DNA from: Thiodiazotropha sp040507225
Lineage (GTDB): Bacteria; Pseudomonadota; Gammaproteobacteria; Chromatiales; Chromatiaceae
Reading direction: 5' to 3'
DNA: 64,000 bases
Assembly: GCA_040507225.1 (NCBI GenBank)
Contig: JBEVVG010000003.1
Location: 124,001 to 188,000 of the forward strand
Below the pieces are notes generated by a model. The model made no database searches and was not told the origin of the DNA. It worked only from the letters and a program-made list of their open reading frames with translations. Made by a program: the position numbers and the translations under genes. Shown piece by piece: positions 26,183 through 35,959 of the stretch; position 1 is the first letter of the stretch, and the number at the start of each line of letters is the position of its first letter.

Positions 26183-27347
26183 CCGGAGCAATGCGGGGCA
26201 GAGTTACTGGCGACGGATCCTCGGGCAGACCTTCCTGCGCTGGGGAGCGCGGCTGGGACTCGCCTGGGTGGCGGTGCTGGCGCTGGTTGGGGTGTTCGCG
26301 CCTTTCCTAGCAAGCAGCTTCCCCCTGCTGCTGAGTCAGCAAGGACAGTTGTCCAGCCCGGTACTGGAATACCTGCAACCGGTGGATGCGCTGTTCCTGA
26401 TCGGCTTCCTCACCCTGTTGCTGCTTATGCCCTGGCGCTTCAGCCTGGGGCGAAAGCTGCTGTTGTTCCTGCTGACCCTTGGGGGTGGTGCGCTGCTGGT
26501 GTATAACACCCTGTCGCCACCGAAGCTGGTGATCTACGAGCAGTACCGGGTGGCCGAGGCCCAGGGGGCCTTTGATTGGGTGATCCATGCACCGGTCCCC
26601 TATTCACCCAAGGATTATCAGCGTGACCGGGGGGATACCGGTCTCGAGGCTCCCTTGTCACAGGACCGGCGCACCCACTGGTTCGGTACGGAGCAGAATG
26701 GCGCCGATGTGCTCAGCCGGATGATTCATGCCTCGCGGATCGCCCTGGGGATCGGTTTTGTCGCCACCGGCATCTCCATGGTGATCGGGGTGATCATCGG
26801 CGGGCTGATGGGCTATTTCTCCGGCGTGGTGGATATCCTCGGGATGCGCCTGGTGGAGATCTTCGAGGCGGTTCCGACCCTGTTTCTGCTGCTTACCTTT
26901 GTGGCGTTCTTTGGCCGCAGCCTGTACATCATGATGGTGATCATCGGGATTACCAGCTGGCCGGGATTCGCGCGCTACGTGCGCGCCGAATTCCTGCGTC
27001 TGCGCAAGCAGGATTTTGTCCAGGCTGCTGAGGCGGCAGGCCTGCCCCTGGGTTCGATCCTGTTCCGCCACATGTTGCCGAACGGCATGGGCCCGGTGCT
27101 GGTGGCGGCCAGTTTCGGCGTCGCCTCGGCGATTCTAGCGGAAGCGACCCTCAGCTTTCTCGGCCTGGGTCTGGTGGATGATCCCTCCTGGGGTGAGATG
27201 CTCAATCAGGCGGTGCAGTCCTCCCGCTTCAACTGGTGGATGGCCGCCTTTCCCGGCGGTGCGATCTTTTTCACGGTGTTTGCCTATAACCTGATCGGTG
27301 AGTCACTGCGTGATGCCATCGATCCCTACCTGAGCAAGTCGAACTGA
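26175..27347 (+). CDS. Peptide ABC transporter permease, YejE/OppC-like, extended
   Basis: 390 aa from the ATG at 26175, overlapping the previous stop. The core matches OppC-type permeases: HWFGTEQNGADVLSRMIHAS, then IALGIGFVATGISMVIGVI, the EAA loop FLRLRKQDFVQAAEAAGLPLGSILFRHM and the GDPSWGEML-like end (here DDPSWGEMLNQA). An N-terminal insert (~residues 60-115) adds extra hydrophobic helices. The final A of its stop TGA is the first base of the ATPase ATG (shared at 27347). Confidence 0.88.
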   Translation: MSDRSNAGQSYWRRILGQTFLRWGARLGLAWVAVLALVGVFAPFLASSFPLLLSQQGQLSSPVLEYLQPVDALFLIGFLTLLLLMPWRFSLGRKLLLFLLTLGGGALLVYNTLSPPKLVIYEQYRVAEAQGAFDWVIHAPVPYSPKDYQRDRGDTGLEAPLSQDRRTHWFGTEQNGADVLSRMIHASRIALGIGFVATGISMVIGVIIGGLMGYFSGVVDILGMRLVEIFEAVPTLFLLLTFVAFFGRSLYIMMVIIGITSWPGFARYVRAEFLRLRKQDFVQAAEAAGLPLGSILFRHMLPNGMGPVLVAASFGVASAILAEATLSFLGLGLVDDPSWGEMLNQAVQSSRFNWWMAAFPGGAIFFTVFAYNLIGESLRDAIDPYLSKSN

Positions 27348-28990
27348 TGTTACTGGCGGTTCAACATTTGCAGACCTGGTTTCGCCACCGCGATCAGCCG
27401 ATCCGAGCGGTGGACGGGGTCAGTTTCGAGATCGAACGGGGCGAGACCTTCTGCCTGGTGGGTGAATCGGGTAGCGGGAAATCGATCACCGCGCTTTCGA
27501 TCATGCGTCTGCTCCCCGCCTACTCGGTGGAGCGGTTGAGCGGTGACATCCGCTTTCAGGCCGCGGACGAATCCCCCCGGGATCTGTTGAGCCTGAGCGA
27601 GTCGGAGATGCGCCAGGTGCGGGGCGGGCGCATCGCGATGATCTTTCAGGAACCGATGAGTTCCCTGAACCCGGTCTTCACCATCGGTGAGCAGATTCTC
27701 GAGGCGGTGCGACTGCACTTTCCGGAGCTCTCCGAGCAGGAGGCCTGGGAACGGGTCATGCAGGCGCTGCGGGATGTCCAGCTGCCGGATCCGGATACCC
27801 GGGTACACAGTTATCCGCATCAACTTTCGGGAGGGCAGCGGCAGCGGGTGATGATCGCCATGGCCATGGCCTGCGAACCCGACCTGCTGATCGCCGATGA
27901 GCCGACCACAGCGCTGGATGTGACGGTGCAGCGGGAGATCCTGCGCCTGATGCTGGCGCTGCAACAGCGCACCGGGATGGCGATCCTGTTCATCACTCAC
28001 GATTTTGGTGTGGTCTCGGAGATCGCGGATCGGGTGGGGGTGATGCAGCGTGGAAAACTGGTGGAGAGCGGTCCGACACAACAGATCATCCAGCGCCCAG
28101 AACATCCCTATACCCGGCAATTGATCGCGGCCCTGCCGGAAAATCTTGCCCGTCGCGAGGCCCATGATGTGAAGCCGGAGAGCGCTCAGCCGCTGATCCG
28201 GTTATCCCGACTGGAGATTCATTTCCCGGTGCGCAAGGGCCTGTTCCGCCGGGTGGTGGACCAGGTGCGTGCGGTCGACGGTGTCGATCTGGAAATAACC
28301 CGGGGCGAGATACTCGCCCTTGTCGGGGAATCCGGCAGCGGTAAGACCACCCTGGGACGGGGCATCCTCAGGCTCACTGAGCCGACAGCGGGAGCGGTGG
28401 CTTTCGACGATACCGACATCACCCGCCTCGATCGTTCGGACCTGCGGCGCTTTCGCAGGAACATGCAAATCATTTTCCAGGACCCGATCTCATCATTGAA
28501 CCCCCGCCTGAGCATCGCGGCAATTCTCACTGAACCGATGAAGATGCACGGTATCGGGGCGGACCGGGATGAGCGCCTGTCGATTGCCCGTGAGCTGTTG
28601 AAACAGGTGCAGATGGATGAGGAGAGTCTGTGGCGCTATCCCCATGAATTCTCCGGCGGGCAGCGCCAGCGTATCGGAATTGCCCGGGCATTGAGCCTGG
28701 ACCCGGCATTCATCGTGTGTGACGAAATCACCAGCGCCCTGGACGTGTCGGTGCAGGCCGAGATTCTCAAGATGCTGTTGGAGCTGCGCCGCCAGAGGGG
28801 ACTGACGCTGCTGTTTATCACCCATAACATCGGGGTGGTTGAGTATGTCAGCGACCGTACCGCGGTGATGTATCAGGGACGCATCGTGGAACAGGGGCGC
28901 ACCGAGGATATCGTCAACCGGCCCCAGCATGACTATACCCGGAAACTGATTGCCGCAGTGCCCCGGATCGATTTTCAATCCCCCGCCTGA
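27347..28990 (+). CDS. Peptide ABC transporter ATPase with two nucleotide-binding domains (YejF/OppDF-like)
   Basis: 547 aa with two complete ATPase halves. Walker A is GESGSGKS in the first and GESGSGKT in the second; signature motifs are LSGGQRQRV and FSGGQRQRI; Walker B is LLIADEPTTALD and FIVCDEITSALD. Each half ends with the oligopeptide-type C-terminal segment (HPYTRQLIAALP; HDYTRKLIAAVP). A single fused ATPase plus two permeases and one binding protein is the Yej layout. In enterics YejABEF imports peptides including microcin C. Confidence 0.95.
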   Translation: MLLAVQHLQTWFRHRDQPIRAVDGVSFEIERGETFCLVGESGSGKSITALSIMRLLPAYSVERLSGDIRFQAADESPRDLLSLSESEMRQVRGGRIAMIFQEPMSSLNPVFTIGEQILEAVRLHFPELSEQEAWERVMQALRDVQLPDPDTRVHSYPHQLSGGQRQRVMIAMAMACEPDLLIADEPTTALDVTVQREILRLMLALQQRTGMAILFITHDFGVVSEIADRVGVMQRGKLVESGPTQQIIQRPEHPYTRQLIAALPENLARREAHDVKPESAQPLIRLSRLEIHFPVRKGLFRRVVDQVRAVDGVDLEITRGEILALVGESGSGKTTLGRGILRLTEPTAGAVAFDDTDITRLDRSDLRRFRRNMQIIFQDPISSLNPRLSIAAILTEPMKMHGIGADRDERLSIARELLKQVQMDEESLWRYPHEFSGGQRQRIGIARALSLDPAFIVCDEITSALDVSVQAEILKMLLELRRQRGLTLLFITHNIGVVEYVSDRTAVMYQGRIVEQGRTEDIVNRPQHDYTRKLIAAVPRIDFQSPA

Positions 28991-29063
28991 GTCGGGTTTG
29001 CGGCCGCGGCAGCGGGTTTCCGGTTTGGTCATGCGGCGCTTTTTTGGGTATCCTGCGCCCTCT

Positions 29064-30479
29064 ATGAGACTCACCATCCAGAGCAAGATGTTCCTCAGCC
29101 ATTTCGCGGCCATTATCCTGGTCTCCGGAAGTGTCGGGAGCTATTTCTACCACAGTGCGGCAGACAGCCTGATGGAGGCCCTGCGCTCACGTCTGAAGAA
29201 CAGCGCCGCACTCATCAGCCAGGGCTTCGTGGTTCGGGATCTGGATGAGATCCGCTCCCCCGCCGATATGCAAAAGCCCAGTTACCGGGAGAATGTTGTC
29301 CTGCTGCGAGATTATGTGAAGGCGAACCCGGATATCGCCTTCGTTTATGTCATGCGCAAGGTGGGGGATGCGGCGGAATTCGTGCTCGATTCCGATATCC
29401 AGGAACCGGCGGAACCCGGGGAACCTTACACCCCGGATCTGCCCGAGCTGATGGAGGGGTTTCTGCGTCCCTCAGTGGACAAGAGCATCACCCGTGATCG
29501 CTGGGGATACTTCCTCTCGGGTTACTCTCCCCTGGATGTCGGTGAGGATGACTACCTGGTCGGGGTCGATATGCGCGCCGATGAGGTGCAGAAGAAATTC
29601 GAACAGATCCGCCTGGCTGGCATGTTGTCACTTGCTCTGTCGGTGATCCTGGCGATGATCTTCAGTCGTCTGTTGTCACAAAACATGACCCGGCGCATCA
29701 CCGAACTAACCACCCGATTCGCGCTGGTGGCTCCGATCAAGACCCTGGAAGGCGAGGCCCGCAAGGGTGATGAACTGGATCAACTCAGCACGGCGTTCAC
29801 CCAGATGTCCCAGCGCCTGGAGGTCGAGAAGCAGCAGGTCGATCTGAGCCAGAGCGCCCTGCGCAAGGCGCATGATGAACTGGAGCAGCGGGTTGAGGCG
29901 CGCACCATGGAGCTGGTCCAGGCGAATGAGAAACTGCTACAGGAGATCGTCGAGCGCAAGCATGTGGAGCGCATGCTGGAGGAGACCTCGCGCATCGATT
30001 ATCTGACCGGAGTGCTCAACCGTCGTGCGATGTCCAAACGTCTGGAGCAGATGGTTGCCCAGACCGAGCGATCGGGACATGGATTCTGCATGATCCTCAC
30101 GGATATCGATCACTTCAAGCTGGTCAATGACAACTACGGACACGATGTGGGTGACAAGGTTCTGAAACACACGGTGGATCAGTTGCGCAGGCATATCCGG
30201 GAGGCTGATGAACTGGCCCGCTGGGGCGGTGAGGAGTTTCTCATCCTGTCTTCTGAGACCCAGCTTAATGAAGCCATTTCGCTTGCCCAGCGCCTGTGCC
30301 GGGACCTGGCCGAGACCGAATTCGTGGTCGACGGCAGGCATCTGCATGTCACCGCAAGTTTCGGTGTTACCCTGTTCCGCGTGGGTGAGGCCCTGGATAC
30401 TTGTCTCAAACGCGCCGATGACGCGCTCTACTCCGCCAAGGATCAGGGCCGTAACCGGGTGGTGGTGGCCGAAGGCTGA
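29064..30479 (+). CDS. Membrane-bound diguanylate cyclase with periplasmic sensor and HAMP
   Basis: 471 aa from the ATG at 29064. Residues ~9-30 and ~180-205 are membrane helices framing a ~150-residue periplasmic sensor region of Cache-like size. A HAMP-like segment (SRLLSQNMTRRITELTTRF) and a long coiled coil follow. The GGDEF domain (~residues 315-468) has the active-site WGGEEFLIL form and a DYLTGVLNRRAM entry motif, so it should make cyclic di-GMP. No RxxD inhibitory site is evident before GGEEF. No EAL domain is present. Confidence 0.92.
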   Translation: MRLTIQSKMFLSHFAAIILVSGSVGSYFYHSAADSLMEALRSRLKNSAALISQGFVVRDLDEIRSPADMQKPSYRENVVLLRDYVKANPDIAFVYVMRKVGDAAEFVLDSDIQEPAEPGEPYTPDLPELMEGFLRPSVDKSITRDRWGYFLSGYSPLDVGEDDYLVGVDMRADEVQKKFEQIRLAGMLSLALSVILAMIFSRLLSQNMTRRITELTTRFALVAPIKTLEGEARKGDELDQLSTAFTQMSQRLEVEKQQVDLSQSALRKAHDELEQRVEARTMELVQANEKLLQEIVERKHVERMLEETSRIDYLTGVLNRRAMSKRLEQMVAQTERSGHGFCMILTDIDHFKLVNDNYGHDVGDKVLKHTVDQLRRHIREADELARWGGEEFLILSSETQLNEAISLAQRLCRDLAETEFVVDGRHLHVTASFGVTLFRVGEALDTCLKRADDALYSAKDQGRNRVVVAEG

Positions 30480-30534
30480 TCTGTGTTACGGGTAAGGGAT
30501 TTACCATTCACGGTTTGCATCCCGCCGAGGCGTT

Positions 30535-30771
30535 TCAGCGATCCAGGTTGCGGTTGATCTGCCGCTGCTGTTTGCGCAGTTGACGTTTGAGTCGGGGGAA
30601 GGGTTTCAATAGGCGCATGATCCAGCGCCGCCCGCGGGGTGAATGGCGCAGGATTACCGGCGTTCCGATCAGCATCAGTGGCAGCCCAATCGGCAAGGGC
30701 AGCCAAAAGGTCATCAGGCCGGCCAGAATACTCAGCCAGCCGAGCAACAGGTAGATCCATTTCACGAGCAT
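30535..30771 (-). CDS. Small DUF454-like inner-membrane protein
   Basis: 78 aa from the ATG at 30771. A pair of hydrophobic helices (WIYLLLGWLSILAGLMTFWLP and IGLPLMLIGTPVIL) is followed by a strongly basic tail (SPRGRRWIMRLLKPFPRLKRQLRKQ) that should lie on the cytoplasmic side. The LPLPIGLPLMLIG turn resembles DUF454/YbaN-type proteins, though this one is shorter. It is convergent with the diguanylate cyclase gene and divergent from the DUF815 gene. Confidence 0.55.
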   Translation of the reverse strand: MLVKWIYLLLGWLSILAGLMTFWLPLPIGLPLMLIGTPVILRHSPRGRRWIMRLLKPFPRLKRQLRKQQRQINRNLDR

Positions 30772-30928
30772 GTTGCGCAGATGCCGGTGGTGATTCGGGA
30801 AGGTTGCCGATTCTAACCGGGGTCTGATGACCGATTGATGACAACCGAGTAAGCTGACGGGTGATCTTTTGCACGCCGAGTGACAGCCTCCGGGCAATCG
30901 GCGCAACAGCCATTCAAACAGAATCAGG

Positions 30929-31714
30929 ATGAGTACCTTGTCGATAGACTGGCAGACCATTCACGCCGCAGTTTGGCGGCCCCGCAAGGCCTACCTGCGC
31001 GGGATCACCCATGTGGATCCGATAACCCTGGATCAACTGGTCGGGATCGATGACCAGAAACAGCAACTGGTACGCAATACCGAGCGATTTCTCAATGGCT
31101 GCGGCGCCAACAACGCCCTGTTATGGGGATCCCGGGGGACTGGAAAATCCTCCCTCATCAAGGGAATTCTCAACGCCTATCGGGATCGGGGGCTGCGCTT
31201 GATTCAGATCGATCGCAGCGACCTGGTTGAACTGCCGGAGATCGTCGATGAGATCCGTACCCTGCCGCAGCGTTTCATCGTGTTCTGCGATGATATGACC
31301 TTCGAACAGGGGGACGCTTCCTATCGGGCCCTGAAAAGCGTGCTCGACGGCTCCGTCGAGGCGCCCCCGGCGAATGTGCTGATCTATGCCACTTCCAATC
31401 GACGTCACCTGCTACCGGAAACCATGGCGGAAAACCAGGAGGCGGTGCTGGTCGGACGCGACCTGCATCTCGGTGACACCATTGAGGAGAAGCTCGCCCT
31501 GTCCGACCGGTTCGGCCTGTGGCTGTCGTTCTATCCGGTCAACTGGGACGCATATCTCGTCCTGATCGACCACTATTTCGCGGATTACCCGGGTGACCGG
31601 GAGGCCCTGCACCTCGCGGCGAAACAGTTCGCCATGGCCCGGGGCGGGACCAAGAGCGGGCGGGCCGCCCTGCAGTTTTATAAAACCTACGCCGGGCAGG
31701 ACCGGGAATCCTGA
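30929..31714 (+). CDS. DUF815-family AAA+ ATPase
   Basis: 261 aa. It has Walker A WGSRGTGKSS, Walker B-type RFIVFCDDMTF and the family-specific YRALKSVLDGSVEAPPANVLIYATSNRRHL, with LHLGDTIEEKLALSDRFGLWLSFYP downstream. This matches the DUF815 group of AAA+ proteins, which are widespread but not functionally characterised. It is cytoplasmic. The AIM24-like gene follows after 57 bp. Confidence 0.88.
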   Translation: MSTLSIDWQTIHAAVWRPRKAYLRGITHVDPITLDQLVGIDDQKQQLVRNTERFLNGCGANNALLWGSRGTGKSSLIKGILNAYRDRGLRLIQIDRSDLVELPEIVDEIRTLPQRFIVFCDDMTFEQGDASYRALKSVLDGSVEAPPANVLIYATSNRRHLLPETMAENQEAVLVGRDLHLGDTIEEKLALSDRFGLWLSFYPVNWDAYLVLIDHYFADYPGDREALHLAAKQFAMARGGTKSGRAALQFYKTYAGQDRES

Positions 31715-31771
31715 GTGACCGCGCGGCCCACACCTACTCACCCAGATACCAATTGGAAGGAGTGATATCCC

Positions 31772-32560
31772 ATGCGTTGTCATGAAGTGGACTTCGAGAT
31801 TCTTGGCGCTGAGATGCAACTGGTCGAGGTGGAACTCGATCCCGGTGAAACGGTCATTGCGGAGGCCGGAGCCATGACCTACATGGAGGAGGGGATCGTC
31901 TTCGAAACCAAGATGGGGGATGGCTCGAATCCGGACGAAGGCTTCATGGGCAAGCTGTTCTCTGCGGGCAAGCGCATGTTTACCGGCGAGTCGATCTTTA
32001 CCACCCATTTCACCAACCAGGGGTCCGGGAAACAGCGGGTGTCGTTTTCCGCACCCTATCCCGGCAACATCGTACCCCTCAATATGGCCGCCCTCGGGGA
32101 AAAGATCACCTGTCAGAAAGACGCCTTTCTGTGCGCTGCACTGGGTACCAAGGTGGATATCGCCTTCAACCGCCGGCTCGGTAGTGGTCTGTTCGGTGGG
32201 GAGGGGTTCATTCTGCAGACCCTGGAAGGGGACGGTATGGCGTTCATCCAGGCCGGCGGAACGATTGTCGAGAAAAAACTCATGGGCCAGACCCTGCGGG
32301 TCGATACCGGTTGTCTGGTGGGTTTTACCGGGGGGATCGATTACGACATCCAGCGGGCAGGTAATCTGAAATCCATGGTATTTGGCGGCGAAGGGCTGTT
32401 CCTCGCCACCCTGCAGGGACACGGCACCGTGTGGCTGCAGAGTCTGCCGTTCAGCCGCATGGCGGATCGGATCCTCGCCAATGCTCCGTCTGCCGGAGGC
32501 AGTGACAAGGGCGAAGGTTCAGTGCTCGGTGGCCTGGGTCGGATGCTGGATGGGGATTGA
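31772..32560 (+). CDS. AIM24/TIGR00266-family protein
   Basis: 262 aa, the family length. The pattern is VEVELDPGETVIAEAGAMTYM at the N-terminus, glycine-rich turns SIFTTHFTNQGSGKQRVSF and PYPGNIVPL in the middle, and SMVFGGEGLFLATLQGHGTVWLQS near the C-terminus, which build the beta-rich TRAP-like fold. Bacterial members have no established biochemical role. A well-spaced GGAG (31757-31760) precedes the ATG. Confidence 0.9.
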   Translation: MRCHEVDFEILGAEMQLVEVELDPGETVIAEAGAMTYMEEGIVFETKMGDGSNPDEGFMGKLFSAGKRMFTGESIFTTHFTNQGSGKQRVSFSAPYPGNIVPLNMAALGEKITCQKDAFLCAALGTKVDIAFNRRLGSGLFGGEGFILQTLEGDGMAFIQAGGTIVEKKLMGQTLRVDTGCLVGFTGGIDYDIQRAGNLKSMVFGGEGLFLATLQGHGTVWLQSLPFSRMADRILANAPSAGGSDKGEGSVLGGLGRMLDGD

Positions 32561-32572
32561 TCCCGTCTCAGA

Positions 32573-33109
32573 TTAAAACTCCACCCCTTGCTCGGCCTTG
32601 ATGCCCTGATCGAAGGCGTGTTTCAGGGGCTGCATCTCGGTTGCGGTATCCGCCACGTCAATCAGGGCCTGGGGTGCGCCCCGGCCGGTCAGCACGAGGT
32701 GCATCCAGGCGGGCTTCGCATCGCGAATGAACGCTGCGATCTCCTCCCCGGTCAACCAGCCGTAATCGCAGCAGTAGAGGATTTCATCCAGTACCACCAG
32801 ATCATAGCGCGCGGAGAGGATCTTCTCCTGGCATAAGGCCCAGATCCCACGGGAAGTTTCCCGGTCCTGCTGCGGATTCTGGGTGTCCCAGGTGAAACCA
32901 TCCCCCAGGGCGTGCCATTCAATCTGATCGAAACGGGTGGCGGCCTGCTGTTCGCCGGTTTTCCACTGTCCCTTGATAAACTGAATCACCAGCACATTCA
33001 TGCCCCAGCCAGCGGCGCGGAACACCATGCCGAAGGCGCTGGAGGATTTACCTTTTCCCTCCCCCGTGAGTACCAGGGTGATGCCGTGGCGTCGCTCCCG
33101 TGCCTTCAT
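32573..33109 (-). CDS. cobO: Cob(I)yrinic acid a,c-diamide adenosyltransferase
   Basis: 178 aa. The P-loop near the N-terminus reads LTGEGKGKSSSAFGM, followed by VIQFIKGQW and the VVLDEILYCCDYGWL and LVLTGRGAP segments typical of CobO/BtuR. It attaches the adenosyl ligand to corrinoids in cobalamin synthesis or salvage. The N-terminus is slightly shorter than in E. coli BtuR, as in many CobO proteins. No other cobalamin gene or riboswitch is visible here. Confidence 0.95.
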   Translation of the reverse strand: MKARERRHGITLVLTGEGKGKSSSAFGMVFRAAGWGMNVLVIQFIKGQWKTGEQQAATRFDQIEWHALGDGFTWDTQNPQQDRETSRGIWALCQEKILSARYDLVVLDEILYCCDYGWLTGEEIAAFIRDAKPAWMHLVLTGRGAPQALIDVADTATEMQPLKHAFDQGIKAEQGVEF

Positions 33110-33164
33110 ATTGCGCCACTCGGGAGAGAGCGAGCCCTATTGGTCGTACGGTTGAAAATACAAA

Positions 33165-33179
33165 TGCGAATCGTTATCA
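33165..33179. promoter_or_regulatory. Fur box upstream of the ferric importer
   Basis: TGCGAATCGTTATCA matches the 7-1-7 Fur consensus (TGATAAT-n-ATTATCA) at 11 of 14 positions. It is 42 bp before the substrate-binding protein start and also 56 bp before divergent cobO. Confidence 0.75.
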
Positions 33180-33220
33180 TTTCTAAATTATGGCATTAAT
33201 CTGTTTGGAGGAGGCATCGG

Positions 33221-34246
33221 GTGTCTTACCTTAACCGCATCATTACACTGAGTTTGCTCGCATGCGTGAGTATGACGACTTTCGCCGCTGGGAACGCAGA
33301 GGTCAACCTCTATTCCGCAAGGAAAGAAAACCTGATCAAACCATTGCTCGACCGTTTCACCGAGCAGACCGGCATCCAGGTCAATCTGGTGACCGGGAAG
33401 GCCGACGCCCTGTTGCACCGCCTCAAGCGGGAGGGGCGAAACACACCTGCGGATCTGTTGTTAACCACCGATGCGGGCCGTTTGCACCGGGCCAGGCAGG
33501 CCGGTGTGACCCAGGCGGTTACGTCAGAGGTGCTGGAATCCTTGATACCCAGTCAATACCGGGACCCTGCCGGGCACTGGTTCGGCCTGTCGCTGCGCGC
33601 GCGTCCCATTCTGTATGTCAAACAGCGGGTCGATCCCGCCCGGCTCTCGAGCTACGAGGCGCTTACTGAAGCGCAGTGGAAAGGCCGGATCTGTATCCGT
33701 TCCTCGGGCAATATCTATAATCAGTCGCTGGTGGCGTCGATGATCGCTGCCAACGGGGCTGAGGCGACCGAGATGTGGGCCAGGGATTTTGTCCCCCAGT
33801 TTGCCCGTGATCCCAAGGGCGGCGACCGGGATCAGATCCTCGCGGCCGCAGCAGGGCAGTGCGATCTGGCCATCGCCAACACCTACTACCTGGCCGGAAT
33901 GCTCGAGTCCAAGGATCAGCGACAGCGCGAGGCTGCGCAACAGATGGGGGTCTTCTGGCCAAACCAGCAGGGGCGAGGCAGCCATGTAAACATCAGCGGC
34001 GCCGCCCTGATCAAGTCTGCCAAGCACCCTGAAGCGGCGATCAAACTGCTCGAATTCCTGGTCAGTGCGGAGTCACAGGCCTGGTATGCCGAAACCAACG
34101 GGGAGTATCCGGTGCGCAGCGATGTCTCTCCCGGCGCTCTGCTGGCAGGTTGGGGCGATTTCAAGAAGGATGGGGTCAACCTGGGGCAACTCGGAAACTT
34201 CAATCCCCAGGCGGTTCGGATCATGGACCGGGCCGGTTGGAAATAG
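33221..34246 (+). CDS. fbpA: Periplasmic ferric-iron binding protein (FbpA/FutA type)
   Basis: 341 aa with a GTG start and a strong GGAGGAGG (33207-33214) upstream. The signal peptide is MSYLNRIITLSLLACVSMT with likely cleavage after TFAA. The mature protein starts AEVNLYSARKENLIKPLLDRF, and has the WFGLSLRARPILYVK, AIANTYYLAGM and GRGSHVNISGAALIKSAKHP segments of iron(III)-binding proteins; the adjacent tyrosines of ANTYYLAG are iron ligands in this family. It delivers Fe3+ to the inner-membrane permease encoded next. Confidence 0.93.
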   Translation: MSYLNRIITLSLLACVSMTTFAAGNAEVNLYSARKENLIKPLLDRFTEQTGIQVNLVTGKADALLHRLKREGRNTPADLLLTTDAGRLHRARQAGVTQAVTSEVLESLIPSQYRDPAGHWFGLSLRARPILYVKQRVDPARLSSYEALTEAQWKGRICIRSSGNIYNQSLVASMIAANGAEATEMWARDFVPQFARDPKGGDRDQILAAAAGQCDLAIANTYYLAGMLESKDQRQREAAQQMGVFWPNQQGRGSHVNISGAALIKSAKHPEAAIKLLEFLVSAESQAWYAETNGEYPVRSDVSPGALLAGWGDFKKDGVNLGQLGNFNPQAVRIMDRAGWK

Positions 34247-34294
34247 GCCGTCTGTCTGCACCGGGTCGGTGGATAGCGGATTGCCGGTGACTGG

Positions 34295-35959
34295 ATGATG
34301 ACCGCAGCCAGGGTTTTTGCAAAACAGGGTCTGAACCTGTGGGGCACCGCAGCCGGTTTTGTGGCGCTGCTCCTGGGTTTGCCGGTGCTGGTGGTGGCCG
34401 GCTACCTGTTCGAGCCCTCGGGGGAGGTCTGGCAGCATCTGCTGGATACCACCCTCAAGGATTATGTCATCAATTCCCTGCTGTTGATGATCGGGGTCGC
34501 CTGTGGGGTCTTGCTGCTGGGTGTGAGCACGGCCTGGTTGACCAGCATGTGCGAATTTCCCGGACGCGGGGTTTTCGAATGGGCCTTGTTGCTGCCGATG
34601 GCGATTCCCGCCTATATCATCGCCTATACCTACACCGGCCTGTTTGACTACGCCGGGCCGTTCCAATCCTGGCTGAGGGAACTCCTGGGTCCGGGATACG
34701 GGGACTACTGGTTTCCGGAGATCCGCTCCCTGGGAGGGGCGGTGTTGATGCTGACCCTGGTGCTCTACCCCTATGTCTATCTGCTGGCGCGTGCGGCCTT
34801 CCTGAACCAGTCCCTGTGTGTGCTGGATGTCAGCCGTACCCTGGGCAACGGGGCCTGGCGCAGTTTTTTTCAGGTTGCCCTGCCGATGGCGCGTCCGGCG
34901 ATCGTGGCGGGGCTCTCCCTGGCCCTGATGGAGACCCTCGCCGACTACGGTACGGTACAGTACTTCGGCGTCAGTACCTTCACCACCGGGATCTTCCGCA
35001 CCTGGTATGGTCTGGACAATGCCGCGGCCGCCGCCCAGCTCTCCGCGGTGCTGTTGCTGTTCGTGTTTACCCTGGTCGTGCTGGAAAAAGCTTCGCGCCG
35101 CCAGGCCCGCTACCACCACACCACCCAGAGACACCAGGGTCTGGACCGTTTCCGCTTGACCCGGGGGCAGGCATGGGGCGCCTGGCTGTTCTGTGGCGCT
35201 ACCCTGATGCTGGGTTTTCTGCTGCCCTTTGGACAACTGTTGCATTGGGCTCTGACCACTGCGGATGAGCAACTGGATGGGCGTTTTCTGACCCTCATCA
35301 TGAACAGTCTGATGCTGGCGGGTAGTGCGTCCCTGCTGGCCCTGCTGCTGGCCCTGTTCTTTGGCTACTCGCGTCGTTTGCAGGGGGGCTGGATGGTGGC
35401 GGCAGCGGTGAGGGTCGCCTCAATGGGTTACGCGATCCCCGGTACCGTGATCGCGATCGGGGTGATGATCCCTTTCGCGGCGCTGGACAATCAACTCGAT
35501 GCCTGGATGCGGGCTCAGTTCGGCTGGTCCAGCGGGCTGTTGCTCAGCGGTACCCTGGCGGCGCTGCTGTTTGCCTACCTGGTGCGTTTTCTCGCGGTTT
35601 CCCTGCAGACTGTGGAGGCGGGTTTGAGCAAGATCCGTCCTTCGATGGACGAGGTGGCCCGCTCCCTGGGCAGCGGACCCCGGGAGATCCTCGGCCGGGT
35701 CCATATTCCGATGCTCAAGGGCAGTCTGCTGACCGCCCTGTTGCTGGTTTTCGTGGATGTGCTCAAGGAGCTGCCGGCAACCCTGATTCTCAGACCTTTC
35801 AATTTCAATACCCTGTCGGTACGGGCCTATGAACTGGCCTCCGACGAACGACTGGCCGATGCCGCCTATGCCTCCCTGAGCATCGTCGCTGTTGGCATAC
35901 TGCCAGTCATCCTGCTGAGTCGATCCATCACACGGTCACGCCATGCCAAATCAACTTGA
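34295..35959 (+). CDS. fbpB: Ferric-iron ABC transporter permease (fused, FbpB type)
   Basis: 554 aa with two tandem permease halves and about twelve helices. Each half carries an EAA-like loop (DVSRTLGNGAWRSFFQVALP; DEVARSLGSGPREILGRVHIP). The C-terminal LVFVDVLKELPATLILRPFNF motif is diagnostic of the Fbp/Sfu group. Its end overlaps the ATPase gene by 17 bp. Confidence 0.94.
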   Translation: MMTAARVFAKQGLNLWGTAAGFVALLLGLPVLVVAGYLFEPSGEVWQHLLDTTLKDYVINSLLLMIGVACGVLLLGVSTAWLTSMCEFPGRGVFEWALLLPMAIPAYIIAYTYTGLFDYAGPFQSWLRELLGPGYGDYWFPEIRSLGGAVLMLTLVLYPYVYLLARAAFLNQSLCVLDVSRTLGNGAWRSFFQVALPMARPAIVAGLSLALMETLADYGTVQYFGVSTFTTGIFRTWYGLDNAAAAAQLSAVLLLFVFTLVVLEKASRRQARYHHTTQRHQGLDRFRLTRGQAWGAWLFCGATLMLGFLLPFGQLLHWALTTADEQLDGRFLTLIMNSLMLAGSASLLALLLALFFGYSRRLQGGWMVAAAVRVASMGYAIPGTVIAIGVMIPFAALDNQLDAWMRAQFGWSSGLLLSGTLAALLFAYLVRFLAVSLQTVEAGLSKIRPSMDEVARSLGSGPREILGRVHIPMLKGSLLTALLLVFVDVLKELPATLILRPFNFNTLSVRAYELASDERLADAAYASLSIVAVGILPVILLSRSITRSRHAKST

